Positions 42,702 to 50,784 of a stretch of 64,000 nucleotides of DNA are shown piece by piece; within the stretch, counting starts at the first letter, position 1; every line of letters begins with the position of its first letter. Location: NCBI GenBank assembly GCA_951812805.1, contig CATOSZ010000005.1, forward strand, positions 310,001-374,000, written 5' to 3'. A program made the translations under genes and the position numbers. Origin of the DNA: an uncultured Alphaproteobacteria bacterium. Lineage in GTDB: Bacteria > Pseudomonadota > Alphaproteobacteria > GCA-2731375. The notes beneath the pieces are model-generated. The model made no database searches and was not told where the DNA came from. It saw only the letters and a list, made by a program, of their open reading frames with translations.

Positions 42702-42706
42702 CGGCG

Positions 42707-43072
42707 ATGGCCTATACCGTTACGCTCGCCAACCGAGACGGCACCCGCATTGCCGTGCCAGCGGGGGAGCCGCTGCTGGACACGCTCGAGGCCCGGGACG
42801 TCGACCTGCCCTACGGCTGTCGCTATGGCGGCTGCATCTCCTGCGCGGCGAAGCTGCTGGCGGGCGAGGTCGACCAGTCCGACGGCGTCGCCCTCAACGG
42901 CCGGCAGCTGAAGGCCGGCTACGTGCTGTTGTGCGTGGCCCTGCCGCTTTCGGACCTCACCCTCGAGATCGGCGTCGAGAGCCACGACGACCTCTACCGA
43001 AACCCGTTCGCAAGCCCGCTTCGCGCGGACGAGCTGAAGCCCGGCCTGGTGCCGGAGGAGAGCCTCAGATGA
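42707..43072 (+). CDS. plant-type [2Fe-2S] ferredoxin
   Basis: A 121-residue ferredoxin starting five bases after the SBP56 stop. The ligands follow the chloroplast/ring-hydroxylase pattern: PYGCRYGGCISCAAKL gives C-x4-C-x2-C, and the fourth Cys is in GYVLLCVALPLSDL. The N-terminal strand VTLANRDGTRIAVPAGEPLLDTLEARDVDLPYG is typical. A C-terminal extension of about 25 residues is present. Pairing a 2Fe-2S ferredoxin with an SBP56 protein is unusual; it may accept or give electrons in the oxidation step. Its stop overlaps the next start by four bases (ATGA). Confidence 0.92.
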   Translation: MAYTVTLANRDGTRIAVPAGEPLLDTLEARDVDLPYGCRYGGCISCAAKLLAGEVDQSDGVALNGRQLKAGYVLLCVALPLSDLTLEIGVESHDDLYRNPFASPLRADELKPGLVPEESLR

Positions 43073-43518
43073 ACCACGACGAGCCCTATAGCGAGCAATA
43101 CCTCGGCGACATCCTGAAGTCGGTGAAGACCATCGCCATGGTCGGCGCCAGCTCGGACCCGACCAAATTCAGCTATGGCGTGCTGCGGGTGCTGCACGAG
43201 ACCGGCTACGACATGATCCCGGTCAACCCGCGCGAGGCCGGCGCGGAGATCCGCGGCTTGGAGTGCAAGCCGTCCCTGAAGGACATCGACCGGCCAATCG
43301 ACATGGTGCAGGTCTTCCGCACCAGCCAGGCGGCCTACGACGTGGCAGAGGAAGCGGTCGAGGTCGGCGCCAAGGTGCTGTGGATGCAGATCGGCGTGCG
43401 CAACGACGAGGCCGCCGCCCTGGCGGAGGCGGCCGGCATGAAGGTGGTGATGAACCGCTGCCCGAAGATCGAGCTGTTCCGTCCCTTCTGGAAACCGCGG
43501 CTGAACCAGCAGATCTAG
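43069..43518 (+). CDS. CoA-binding-domain protein (YccU-like)
   Basis: A 149-residue Rossmann-fold protein of the CoA_binding_2 family. It contains VKTIAMVGASSDPTKFSYGVLRVLHETGYDMIPVNPREAG, then IDMVQVFRTSQAAYDVAEEAVEVGAKVLWMQIGVRN, and ends MKVVMNRCPKIELFRP. These features match the single-domain proteins related to succinyl-CoA synthetase alpha. Biochemical roles are poorly known; some are linked to CoA-thiol metabolism. The start overlaps the ferredoxin stop by four bases, so it is translationally coupled to the SBP56 operon. Confidence 0.92.
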   Translation: MNHDEPYSEQYLGDILKSVKTIAMVGASSDPTKFSYGVLRVLHETGYDMIPVNPREAGAEIRGLECKPSLKDIDRPIDMVQVFRTSQAAYDVAEEAVEVGAKVLWMQIGVRNDEAAALAEAAGMKVVMNRCPKIELFRPFWKPRLNQQI

Positions 43519-43579
43519 TTTCCCCGGGCTGAGGCGCTAGGATATCCCGACGATGAACAATCGACGGGGAGGACGCGGC

Positions 43580-44299
43580 ATGGCCGAGCGGGTTCTGGTG
43601 ACGGGGGGATCGCGCAACATCGGGCGCGGGATCTGTGAACGGCTGGTCGAGGACGGCTACGAGGTCGTGCAGTTCGACGTGCTGGCGCCGGAGAACCCGG
43701 ACGCCGGGCGCTTCGTCGAGGTCGACCTCGGCGACGAGGCGGCGACCGCCGCGGCCCTCGACGCGCTGCTGGCCGACGGACCGGTAACCCGCCTCGTCAA
43801 CAACGTCGGCATCTTCGTCAACGCCGTCACCATCGACGACGTCGACCTGGACGACTTCGACCGGATCATGCGCCTCAACGCCCGGGTCGCCGTGCAATGC
43901 ACCAAGGCGCTGGTGCCGGGCATGCGGGCGGAACACTTCGGCCGCATCGTCTCGATCGCCAGCCGGGCCGCGCAGGGCATGGCCAAGCTCACCGCCTACG
44001 GGGCCTCCAAGGCCGCCGTCGCCACCATGGCGCGGACCTGGGCGCTGGAGTTGGGGAACGACGGCATCACCTCCAACTCGATCGCGCCGGGGCCGATCGA
44101 CACGGACATGCTGCGCGCGGCCAATCCACCGGGCAGCCCGCAGGAACAGCAGCTGATGGCGACCATCCCCGTCGGCCGTGCCGGCCAGCCGGCCGACATC
44201 GCGCATGCGGCAAGTTTCCTGCTCGACGAACGCTCCAGCTTCATCACCGGCCAGGCACTCTTCGTCTGCGGCGGCATGTCGATCGGCCGGCTGCTCTAG
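43580..44299 (+). CDS. short-chain dehydrogenase/reductase (first copy)
   Basis: A 239-residue SDR from ATG 43580, with a GGGGAGGA ribosome site; an upstream ATG at 43553 lacks one. Motifs are VLVTGGSRNIGRGICERL (TGxxxGxG), LVNNVGIF (NNAG form), the catalytic Ser in RIVSIASRAAQG, and Tyr/Lys in TAYGASKAAVATMA. The C-terminus is complete. The first 66 residues are about 87 percent identical to those of the next open frame, so this is a tandem duplicate. It lies 61 bases after the CoA-binding gene and may be part of that operon. The substrate is unknown, probably a ketone or alcohol of the same pathway. Confidence 0.93.
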   Translation: MAERVLVTGGSRNIGRGICERLVEDGYEVVQFDVLAPENPDAGRFVEVDLGDEAATAAALDALLADGPVTRLVNNVGIFVNAVTIDDVDLDDFDRIMRLNARVAVQCTKALVPGMRAEHFGRIVSIASRAAQGMAKLTAYGASKAAVATMARTWALELGNDGITSNSIAPGPIDTDMLRAANPPGSPQEQQLMATIPVGRAGQPADIAHAASFLLDERSSFITGQALFVCGGMSIGRLL

Positions 44300-44301
44300 T
44301 C

Positions 44302-44502
44302 GTGGTCGAGCGGGTCCTGGTCACCGGCGGCTCCCGCAATATAGGTCGCGGGATCTGCGAACGGCTGGTCGCCGACGGTTACGAGGTCGTGCAGTTCGAT
44401 GTCCTGGCGCCGGAAAACCCGGAGGCAGGGCGCCACGTCGCCGTCGACCTCGCCGATCGGGCGGCGACGGCAGCGGCCCTCGACGCCCTGCTGGCCGAGG
44501 GG
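44302..44502 (+). pseudogene. second SDR copy, cut by IS21 end
   Basis: Starts at GTG 44302, two bases after the first copy's stop, and repeats its opening (VERVLVTGGSRNIGRG, then VVQFDVLAPENPEAGR). It runs 67 codons to LLAEG. At 44503 the IS21 left terminus begins, and the frame then reads into IS sequence and stops by 44559. The missing 170 residues are nowhere else in the window, so the gene was truncated by the IS event. The two copies differ at about nine of 66 positions. Confidence 0.9.
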
Positions 44503-44618
44503 TGTGAATCGGCATGCAAAACTGACCCACTTTGGTGGGTTATGAGCGGTAAGAATTGACCCACCTGGAACGCTAGCATCCGCACGGAACAGTGCGGAGG
44601 AAAGAGCAGGTGGTATTG

Positions 44619-46118
44619 ATGGAAAGCGTATTGAAGATCCGACGTTGGATATTACGGGAGGGTCGGAGTATCCGATCTGTATCTCGTCAGACTGGTTTGT
44701 CGCGGAACACGATTAAGAAGTATCTGAAGGACGGCGATCCACCGAGCTATCAGCGGCGCGTTTCACCCGTCCGGCGTAAGCTTAGCGATGGCTTCGCCAG
44801 CCGGCTTCGGGCGCTCTTTGAGCAGGACCTGGGGCGCCCGCGCCGTGAGCGCCGGACGGCCAAGAAGCTTTATGAGCAGCTTGTGTCGGAAGGCTATAGC
44901 GGATCCTACTCGACGGTTCAGAGGTTTGTCCGCGACCTGAAGCGTTCTGGCGCCGGATCGGGGGATGCGTTCATTCCGTTGCACTTTACGGCAGGTGACG
45001 CGCTCCAGTTTGACTGGAGCACGGAATACGCTGTCCTGGGCGGTGTCGAGCAGAAGGTAAAGGTTGCCCACTTCCGCCTATGTCATAGCCGCAAGCCCTT
45101 TGTTGTTGCCTATCCCAGCGAATCTCAGGAGATGGTGCTGGACGCCTTTGCACGGGCGATGTCTTTCTATGGCGGCGTACCGCGCCGGGTGATCATCGAC
45201 AACCCCAAGACGATGGTAACCTATGTTTCGCGCTCTAAGGACCGTGTGTTCCATCCGCGCTTTCTGGCGTTGATGAACCACTATGTGATGGAACCGGTTG
45301 CTTGCACACCCGCGGCGGGGTGGGAGAAGGGTCAGATTGAGAACCAGGTTGGGTTCCTGCGGGGACAGCTGTTTGCGCCCAAGCCCGCCTTTGACGATCT
45401 GGATGCGCTGAACGGCTGGTTGCGTCTGCGCTGCGAGGAATTGGCGAATCGCGCCCACCCCGAACAATCGGATCGCAAGATCTCGGACGTGTTCGCAGAC
45501 GAGTGCGCCGAACTGCGTCCCCTGGGCCGGGCTTTTGACGGCTATGTTGAGAAGGCCGCTCGTGTCCGCTCTACCTGTCTGGTCCAATATGCCACCAATC
45601 GCTATAGCGTCCCCTCCCGGTTCGCCGGGGAGCTTGTCTCTCTGCGCGCCTATGCGGACCGGATCGTGGTTGTGTCAGGGCAGAATGTGATTGCCGAGCA
45701 CAAGCGCCGCTTTACCCGCAACGCCAGCTATTTCGAGCCCTGGCATTACCTGCCCCTACTCGACCGCAAGCCCGGCGCGCTGAGAGATGGCGCGCCCTTT
45801 GTGGGTTGGCAATTGCCTGAGGCGATGCACCGGGTCAGGGCGCATTACATGGCCGGCAAAGGCGGGGACCGGGAGTTTGTCGATCTGCTCCTGCTGGCCC
45901 AGGATCACGGGATCGAGGTGGTCGAGATAGCCTGTGAACTGGCCGTGGAGCAGAACACGCTGCGCCTTCCGGCCATCATCAATCTGATCAACCAACTGGT
46001 GGAGCCGGTCATCGCGCCATGGGGCGAGAGCCACGCCTATCCGCAACTGACCTTGCGGCCCGAAGCGGACTGCAAGCGCTATGAGACGCTGTGCGTTGCC
46101 GGGGAGGCCGTCGCATGA
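44619..46118 (+). CDS. istA: IS21 transposase IstA
   Basis: A 499-residue IstA. The N-terminal helix-turn-helix ([20 protein letters not shown]) and a second DNA-binding region precede the integrase core. The core has the first Asp in [13 protein letters not shown], the second in [11 protein letters not shown] and the Glu in [14 protein letters not shown]. The C-terminal domain with [22 protein letters not shown] is intact. I start at ATG 44619; GTG 44592 is an alternative. It overlaps istB by four bases (ATGA). It appears functional. Confidence 0.95.
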   Translation: MESVLKIRRWILREGRSIRSVSRQTGLSRNTIKKYLKDGDPPSYQRRVSPVRRKLSDGFASRLRALFEQDLGRPRRERRTAKKLYEQLVSEGYSGSYSTVQRFVRDLKRSGAGSGDAFIPLHFTAGDALQFDWSTEYAVLGGVEQKVKVAHFRLCHSRKPFVVAYPSESQEMVLDAFARAMSFYGGVPRRVIIDNPKTMVTYVSRSKDRVFHPRFLALMNHYVMEPVACTPAAGWEKGQIENQVGFLRGQLFAPKPAFDDLDALNGWLRLRCEELANRAHPEQSDRKISDVFADECAELRPLGRAFDGYVEKAARVRSTCLVQYATNRYSVPSRFAGELVSLRAYADRIVVVSGQNVIAEHKRRFTRNASYFEPWHYLPLLDRKPGALRDGAPFVGWQLPEAMHRVRAHYMAGKGGDREFVDLLLLAQDHGIEVVEIACELAVEQNTLRLPAIINLINQLVEPVIAPWGESHAYPQLTLRPEADCKRYETLCVAGEAVA

Positions 46119-46846
46119 AAGCTTTGATAGACCAACTGATCGCCCTGAGGCTGTATGGAATGGCGGCTTGCGCCGAAGCTTTGCTGGCCGCGCGCAAGCC
46201 GCCAAGTCTGACCACTGCGATAAAGCAACTGATCGACGCCGAGACTGTAGAGCGCCGGGTGCGCTCTATCCAGCACCAAATGCGGGCCTCGAAGTTCCCC
46301 CACCATAAGGACTTCGCCACTTTCGATTACGGCCTAGCCGCCGTCACCCAAGCGCAAATCGACCCCTTCTGCTCAGGGCAGTTCACCCAGGAGGCCCACA
46401 ACCTCATTCTGGTGGGCGGAACCGGTACGGGCAAAACCCACATCGCCATTGCTCTGGGGACGCTGTTGATCAATCAGGGAAAGAAGGTCCGTTTCTTCAA
46501 CGCCGTCGATCTGATCAATGCGATGATCAAGGAACAGGCCGAAGGCAACGCCGGCAAGATCATCCGGCAACTGACGGCCATGGATTGCGTCATCATCGAC
46601 GAACTGGGCTATATCCCATTCCCCAAATCCGGCGGTGCGCTCTTGTTCCACCTGATCAGCAAACTCTATGAGAAGACCAGCGTCATCATCACCACCAATC
46701 TGGAGTTCGGGGAATGGGTCTCCGTCTTCGGAGATGCAAAAATGACAACCGCGTTGCTGGATCGTGTAACGCATCACTGCGCAATCATCGAAACAGGCAA
46801 CATGTCTTACCGCTTCGCACAAAGCAAACAGCGACGACAAAAGTAG
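46115..46846 (+). CDS. istB: IS21 helper ATPase IstB
   Basis: A 243-residue AAA+ ATPase that assembles on DNA and controls IS21 target choice. Walker A is [20 protein letters not shown] and Walker [13 protein letters not shown], followed by [13 protein letters not shown] (sensor 1) and [20 protein letters not shown] (sensor 2 Arg). The N-terminal helical region ([16 protein letters not shown]) is typical. Its start overlaps the istA stop by four bases. It is intact. Confidence 0.96.
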   Translation: MKALIDQLIALRLYGMAACAEALLAARKPPSLTTAIKQLIDAETVERRVRSIQHQMRASKFPHHKDFATFDYGLAAVTQAQIDPFCSGQFTQEAHNLILVGGTGTGKTHIAIALGTLLINQGKKVRFFNAVDLINAMIKEQAEGNAGKIIRQLTAMDCVIIDELGYIPFPKSGGALLFHLISKLYEKTSVIITTNLEFGEWVSVFGDAKMTTALLDRVTHHCAIIETGNMSYRFAQSKQRRQK

Positions 46847-46860
46847 CCGCCCTGTAAGCA

Positions 46861-46909
46861 AAGCCCCAGGCTGATCCGCTATATGGAGCCAATCAGCCTG
46901 GGGGCTTTC
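46861..46909 (+). terminator. hairpin after istB
   Basis: AAAGCCCC-AGGCTGAT (46861-46876) pairs with its complement at 46893-46909, with one bulged base and a 16-base loop. It lies 14 bases after the istB stop. No T-run follows beyond CTTT, so termination is probable rather than certain. Confidence 0.65.
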
Positions 46910-46944
46910 ATCGCAAAGGCGGGCAAATCAAAACGGGTCCTGTA

Positions 46945-47233
46945 CAGATTGTTCTGCAAAAGGGGTTTCGTAGCTGGGGCACAAGTCCGGGCCGATGGGG
47001 TGGATGAGCTGCCTCCGGCTGGTCCGGGCTCTCGCGATCGAAATCCATGAGGACTGGCTGGATGCCAACCGCTAGCTCAACATGATCCATCTCAAGGAGA
47101 GCAAAAGCGAACGCATCCAGAAAGCCGCCTGACGGCGGCTCGGCATGCCTGGCGCTCCGAGCAATCGAAATCTCCGCGCCAGGCATGCCGGTGGCCCTCA
47201 TCGGCAGCCATGACAAACTTGCAGAACAGTCTG
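46945..47233. mobile_element. deleted IS256-like element remnant
   Basis: Fifteen-base inverted ends match at 14 positions: CAGATTGTTCTGCAA at 46945-46959 and, inverted, CAGACTGTTCTGCAA at 47219-47233. Between them is only about 260 bp, holding the tail of a mutator-type transposase. It is a MITE-like internal deletion derivative, inside the IS21 composite. Confidence 0.55.
46995..47132 (+). pseudogene. C-terminal scrap of IS256/mutator-type transposase
   Basis: The frame from 46995 reads LVRALAIEIHEDWLDANR, then a TAG where a Tyr codon is expected, then LNMIHLKESK and a final TGA at 47130-47132. This matches the C-terminal end of IS256-family transposases as I remember it ('...IHEDWLEANRYLNM..LKEHKK'). 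The N-terminal 85 percent is absent and a nonsense codon has appeared, so it is dead. Confidence 0.55.
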
Positions 47234-47301
47234 GACACTACTTCAAAAGCTCATTGCCACTTCAAGAACCCCACCTGATCCCCACGTTCCGCCGCCGGCC
47301 C

Positions 47302-47409
47302 GGTTGTCCCGGTGGGCCCACAGGCCCCTCCCACGCGGCTTCGCTCCGCGTAACGCAAAGCGCTACACGAAGCCGCGCGGGGCCCTCCCGTGGACTACCG
47401 GGACAACCT
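47302..47409. repeat. nested inverted repeats of unknown role inside IS21 composite
   Basis: An outer pair GGTTGTCCCGGT (47302-47313) and its complement with one extra G (47397-47409) encloses a perfect inner pair CGCGGCTTCG (47334-47343) and CGAAGCCGCG (47368-47377). The whole can fold into one long GC-rich cruciform. It lies between the IS256-like remnant and ISAs1. Confidence 0.6.
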
Positions 47410-47435
47410 CCGTCGAAGCAAGGGAGGGGGGGGGC

Positions 47436-48643
47436 AGGGCAATCGCATTTCAGAATTTGCCGAGGAGTGACAGGAGATAGTCGTTGTTCCAAGCGGCGAT
47501 TTTGAACTTGGCGCGCAGCGAGTCTTTTCGTGGATCCTTTCGCATGACATTGAGCGCCATGTGGCGCAGGACGGCGAGATTGTGCGGTCCATTGTCCTTG
47601 CGGGTTCTGTCTTGGTCTTCGTTCATTTGGACATCGAGGCACCAGTGCAGGCGGTTTTCGACCCCCCAGTGCGCCCGGGCAACGGGATTGAAGCGCTCGG
47701 CGTCGAGCGGCTGGCTGAGCAGGTAGTAGGCGGTTTCGCTCGACGTCTTCTCCGCGCACTCGCGGGTCCGGGTGACTTTGGCGACCGCCTTCAGGCCCGG
47801 CCAATGATGGCGCTCTTGCAGCCACTCGACGTGGCTGGAGACGAGAGCGGCACGGGTCTCGATGCGGCCATGATCGCCATCGACCGTGGTGTCGGTGGTG
47901 GTCGCTTCGGCTTTCGGATCGTCGAGGAAGGTTCTCACGTCGTCATGCAGCGTGCCTTGATTGCCCTTCAACGCCAGGGCGTAGTCACCCCCCTGCTCGA
48001 TAATCTGGCTGGCGATGGCGCGCTGGCAATTGAGGGCGTCCACGGTCACGATCGTCCCCTCGAGGCTCAATAGTTTCAACAGCTTCGGCACGGCGGTGAT
48101 CTCGTTGGACTTGGCGTCGGTGGCGACTTGCCCCAACACCAGCCGCTGATCACAGCCCCAGGCCGAGACCATATGCAGCGCCGACGTGCCGCTCGCCTTG
48201 TCGTAGGATCGCCGCACCACCTTGCCGTCGATCGCAATGACCCCTTGGCAGGTCTCGGAAAAGCGCGCCATGAAGCGCTGGAAGCAGGCGCCGAACGCCT
48301 CCGGATCCAGCAACCGGAACACCCGGCTGAAGGTGTCGTGGCTCGGCACGCCATGTTCGAGTACGAGAAATTCCCGCAGGAACGCCTCCTTTTCACGCGC
48401 GAAGATCGCCATGTCGACCGCCGTCTGACCGCCCGAGAGGACCGTGCACAGGGCGATCGTCAAGATCTCCAGCAGATCGTGACGCCCGGCATTGCCAGTC
48501 CGCGGATCCTCGAGACCCTCAAAGCACTCCAGAAAGCCTTCCATCGCAACCTCCACCCGTGAAAAGACCGGGTAGAATCGATTCGCGCCAATACCTCAAG
48601 ATCAAACACGCACGTCAAGGCAATTCCAAATGCGATTCCCCTG
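47436..48643 (-). mobile_element. ISAs1-family insertion sequence with 10-bp duplication
   Basis: 1208 bp. The ends match: CAGGGCAATCGCATTT at 47436 and, inverted, CAGGGGAATCGCATTT from 48643. AGGGGGGGGG flanks both sides (47426-47435 and 48644-48653), the right length for ISAs1, although the G-run makes it low in information. It is inserted in the G-rich stretch just inside the IS21 right end and carries one intact transposase. Confidence 0.88.
47450..48556 (-). CDS. ISAs1-family transposase
   Basis: A 368-residue DDE transposase with the family opening FEGLEDPRTGNAGRHDLLEILTIALC. GVIAIDGKVVRRSYDK carries the first Asp, and TIVTVDALNCQRAIASQI the second, followed by GGDYALALKGNQGTLHDDV. The C-terminal Glu is in RAHWGVENRLHWCLDVQMNEDQDRTRK. 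It is full length and probably active. An internal ATG at residue 5 gives an alternative start. Confidence 0.96.
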   Translation of the reverse strand: MEVAMEGFLECFEGLEDPRTGNAGRHDLLEILTIALCTVLSGGQTAVDMAIFAREKEAFLREFLVLEHGVPSHDTFSRVFRLLDPEAFGACFQRFMARFSETCQGVIAIDGKVVRRSYDKASGTSALHMVSAWGCDQRLVLGQVATDAKSNEITAVPKLLKLLSLEGTIVTVDALNCQRAIASQIIEQGGDYALALKGNQGTLHDDVRTFLDDPKAEATTTDTTVDGDHGRIETRAALVSSHVEWLQERHHWPGLKAVAKVTRTRECAEKTSSETAYYLLSQPLDAERFNPVARAHWGVENRLHWCLDVQMNEDQDRTRKDNGPHNLAVLRHMALNVMRKDPRKDSLRAKFKIAAWNNDYLLSLLGKF

Positions 48644-48701
48644 AGGGGGGGGGGTCAATTTTGCACGCCGATAGGGGGTCAGAATTAAATGCTGATTGAC
48701 A

Positions 48702-49229
48702 CGCCTTGTCATCGAACGGCAGATCCGCCAGTTGGATCATGCCGACGCCGTCGAGCCAGTGGAATCCGCCCGCGTCGAACGAACCCGAGAAGGTGCCGGT
48801 GACGACCAGACCGTCGGCGGAAATGCCGTTACCGAACGTGTCCGCACCCGTGCCCGGCAAGGGGCCGAGGTCGGACATCACGCCGCCATTCCAACGGAAG
48901 GCACGACCGCCGGCCGGCGTGCCGCTGGAGCCCGAGACGAAGCTACCGTCTCCCGAGGCGTCGCGGGCCTGGCTGGTAACGCCGCCCGGCAGGAAGCCCA
49001 GCCCTTCCAATACCAGGGGGTTCGCCGCGCGCCAGCGATAGGCTTCGAGATTGCTTTCCCCGACGACGGTCATGCCGTCGGCCGAAATGCCGTAGCCGGT
49101 ACTGTAGGGCCCGGCCGCGTCGGGGTCGAGGAAGCCAAGTCCGAAAAACTCCTGCGCCCGGACCGGCGCCGCCGCCACGCCGCAGGCCAGGGCACCCACG
49201 ACGACGAGGTCGCGCAATTCTCTGTACAT
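48702..49229 (-). pseudogene. exported HAF-repeat-type protein, 3' end cut by IS21
   Basis: From ATG 49229 (GGGGGACG ribosome site), the protein has a signal peptide over residues 1-25 (AAAPVRA). It then carries HAF-type beta repeats: FFGLGFLDPDAAGPYSTGYGISADGMTVVGES, VLEGLGFLPGGVTSQARDASGDGSFVSGSSG, and DLGPLPGTGADTFGNGISADGLVVTGTF. The 'GISADG' and 'LG.LPGG' motifs are the family signature. After FDDK at 48702 the frame enters the IS21 end and terminates at 48615, so the remaining repeats and any C-terminal anchor are lost. Such proteins are often surface or secreted, some with PEP-CTERM tails. Confidence 0.82.
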
Positions 49230-49343
49230 TCGTCCCCCTTGCCCCGGCCATGCGGCGGGGTCATTACACCAGAGGATCAAATTATCACGAATTGTCGCCC
49301 ATCGGCGAAAGAAAGGCGCGCGATCGGAGGCCGCTTCCCCCTC

Positions 49344-49568
49344 TCAGGAAAAGAACTCCCGGACGTCCATCTCGATCACGCAAAAGATCGAACAGTCATG
49401 GCTCACCCGCATCCAGGGCGAGGTCGAGAACAGGCCGATGGCGCCCGCGATGACGCCCGCGACGATGATGAAGAGGACAATCGCGCGGATCGTCTGGAAG
49501 GCCGAATAGCCTTCCTCCTCCAGGTCGTCCCACTCCAGCTTGCCGCCGCCCTTGTCGTCGTCACTCAT
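49344..49568 (-). CDS. small single-pass membrane protein
   Basis: A 74-residue protein with an acidic, glycine-rich N-terminus (SDDDKGGGKLEWDDLEEEG). One hydrophobic segment (IRAIVLFIIVAGVIAGAIGLF, about residues 28-48) and a short tail with two cysteines follow. The start lies 11 bases after the stop of the upstream alcohol dehydrogenase gene, both read leftward, so the two are likely co-transcribed. I do not recognise the family. Confidence 0.6.
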   Translation of the reverse strand: MSDDDKGGGKLEWDDLEEEGYSAFQTIRAIVLFIIVAGVIAGAIGLFSTSPWMRVSHDCSIFCVIEMDVREFFS

Positions 49569-49578
49569 CGCGCGCGCC

Positions 49579-50628
49579 TCACGGCACCAGGACCACGCGG
49601 CCGACGATGCGGCCGGCCTGCAGGTCTTCGAGCGTCTGCTGCGCCTCCCCCATGCCGCGCGCGGCGACGGGCAGCGGCTTCACCTTGCCGGACTTCACCA
49701 GCGCCATCAGTTCCGCCATCTCGGCCGGGCTGCCGGTGATGGAACCACGCAGCGAAATGTTCTTCAGCGGGAACATCGCAACCGACATGTCGAAGGAGCC
49801 GCCGAACAGGCCGACGACGACCATCTCGCCGTTGGCCGCCAGGCAGGACATGCCGAACTGGGTCGAAGGACCGGAGCCGACGAAGTCGACGACCGCCGCG
49901 GCGCCGCCGCCGGTCATCGCCATCACCTGCTTGCGTGCGCCGTCCGCCGTCGGGTTGATGACATGCGCAGCACCGGCGGCCTTCGCCGCCTCCAGTTTGG
50001 CCTCGTCGATGTCGGCAACGACGATCTCCGTGTCCATCATCGCCTGCGCGATCATCAGGCCGGCGAAACCGACGCCGCCGGCACCGACGATCAGCAGCTG
50101 ATTCCCCGTCGCCAGCTCGCGTACTTTATTCAGGGCGCCGAAGGCGGTGATGCCGGAACAGGCATAGGTGCAGGCGAGTTCCGTCGACACGTCGCCATAG
50201 TCGTAGAGATAGCGCGAATGGGGCACCGTCACATGGCTGGCGTAGCCACCGTCGACATGCACGCCGAGCTGCGCCGGCTTGGCGCAGAGATGTTCGTCGC
50301 CACGCGCGCAAATCGCGCAGTCGCCACAGCCGATCCAGGGATAGGCGATGCGCCGGTCGCCGGGCTTAACGTCGGCGACGTTCGGGCCGACCGCCTCGAC
50401 CTCGCCGACGATCTCGTGGCCGAGGGTGAAGGGCAAATCGCGCAGCCGCGTGATGTCGGCCTTGCGCCCGCCGCCGAGATCGAAATAGCCCTCCCACAGA
50501 TGGAGGTCCGAATGGCAAACGCCGCTCGCCGTGATTTTGAGCAGGACCTCGTCGCCCTCCGGCACCGGCGTGGCGCGCTCCAGCGCCTCCAGCGGCTTGC
50601 CGTATTCCGTGATCTGATAGCTGAGCAT
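49579..50628 (-). CDS. zinc-dependent alcohol dehydrogenase
   Basis: A 349-residue medium-chain dehydrogenase from ATG 50628 (GGCGGAG ribosome site). Catalytic zinc ligands are Cys in SGVCHSDLHLWEGYF, His in TLGHEIVGEVEAVG, and a Cys in ACTYACSGITAFGA. The structural zinc site is complete: GCGDCAICARGDEHLC. The NAD motif is LLIVGAGGVGFAG, with an acidic VVADIDEAKLEAAK strand favouring NAD over NADP. It reduces or oxidises an unknown primary or secondary alcohol. It is divergent from the BBE-type flavoprotein, 156 bases away. Confidence 0.94.
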   Translation of the reverse strand: MLSYQITEYGKPLEALERATPVPEGDEVLLKITASGVCHSDLHLWEGYFDLGGGRKADITRLRDLPFTLGHEIVGEVEAVGPNVADVKPGDRRIAYPWIGCGDCAICARGDEHLCAKPAQLGVHVDGGYASHVTVPHSRYLYDYGDVSTELACTYACSGITAFGALNKVRELATGNQLLIVGAGGVGFAGLMIAQAMMDTEIVVADIDEAKLEAAKAAGAAHVINPTADGARKQVMAMTGGGAAAVVDFVGSGPSTQFGMSCLAANGEMVVVGLFGGSFDMSVAMFPLKNISLRGSITGSPAEMAELMALVKSGKVKPLPVAARGMGEAQQTLEDLQAGRIVGRVVLVP

Positions 50629-50784
50629 TTCTCCGCCCCTCCGAACCAACCTCGCCATCACCGGTTATAGAACCTTTGTCGCGCGTTAGGAATCTCCGCG
50701 TATTGCCGGCGGGGCCACGCGGCTGGACGGCACCGAGGCCTGGCTGCTAGCGTCGACGCCAGGCTGCCGCCAGGGGGGAATATC

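Larger units (their letters stand above)
44503..48701. mobile_element. IS21-family element with nested insertions (composite)
   Basis: Inverted ends begin TGTGAATCGGCATGC at 44503 and, inverted, TGTCAATCAGCATTT from 48701. The GACCC direct repeats typical of IS21 ends are present. Inside lie istA and istB, a deleted IS256-like remnant, a hairpin region and an ISAs1 element. Without the nested pieces the length is about 2.7 kb, normal for IS21. The two flanks belong to different genes and no target duplication is seen. Confidence 0.8.

Noticed and set aside
41195-43072. 625-codon frame over the SBP56 and ferredoxin genes
   Set aside because: Only its last 121 codons are real (the ferredoxin). 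The upstream part is a shadow of SBP56 in another frame.
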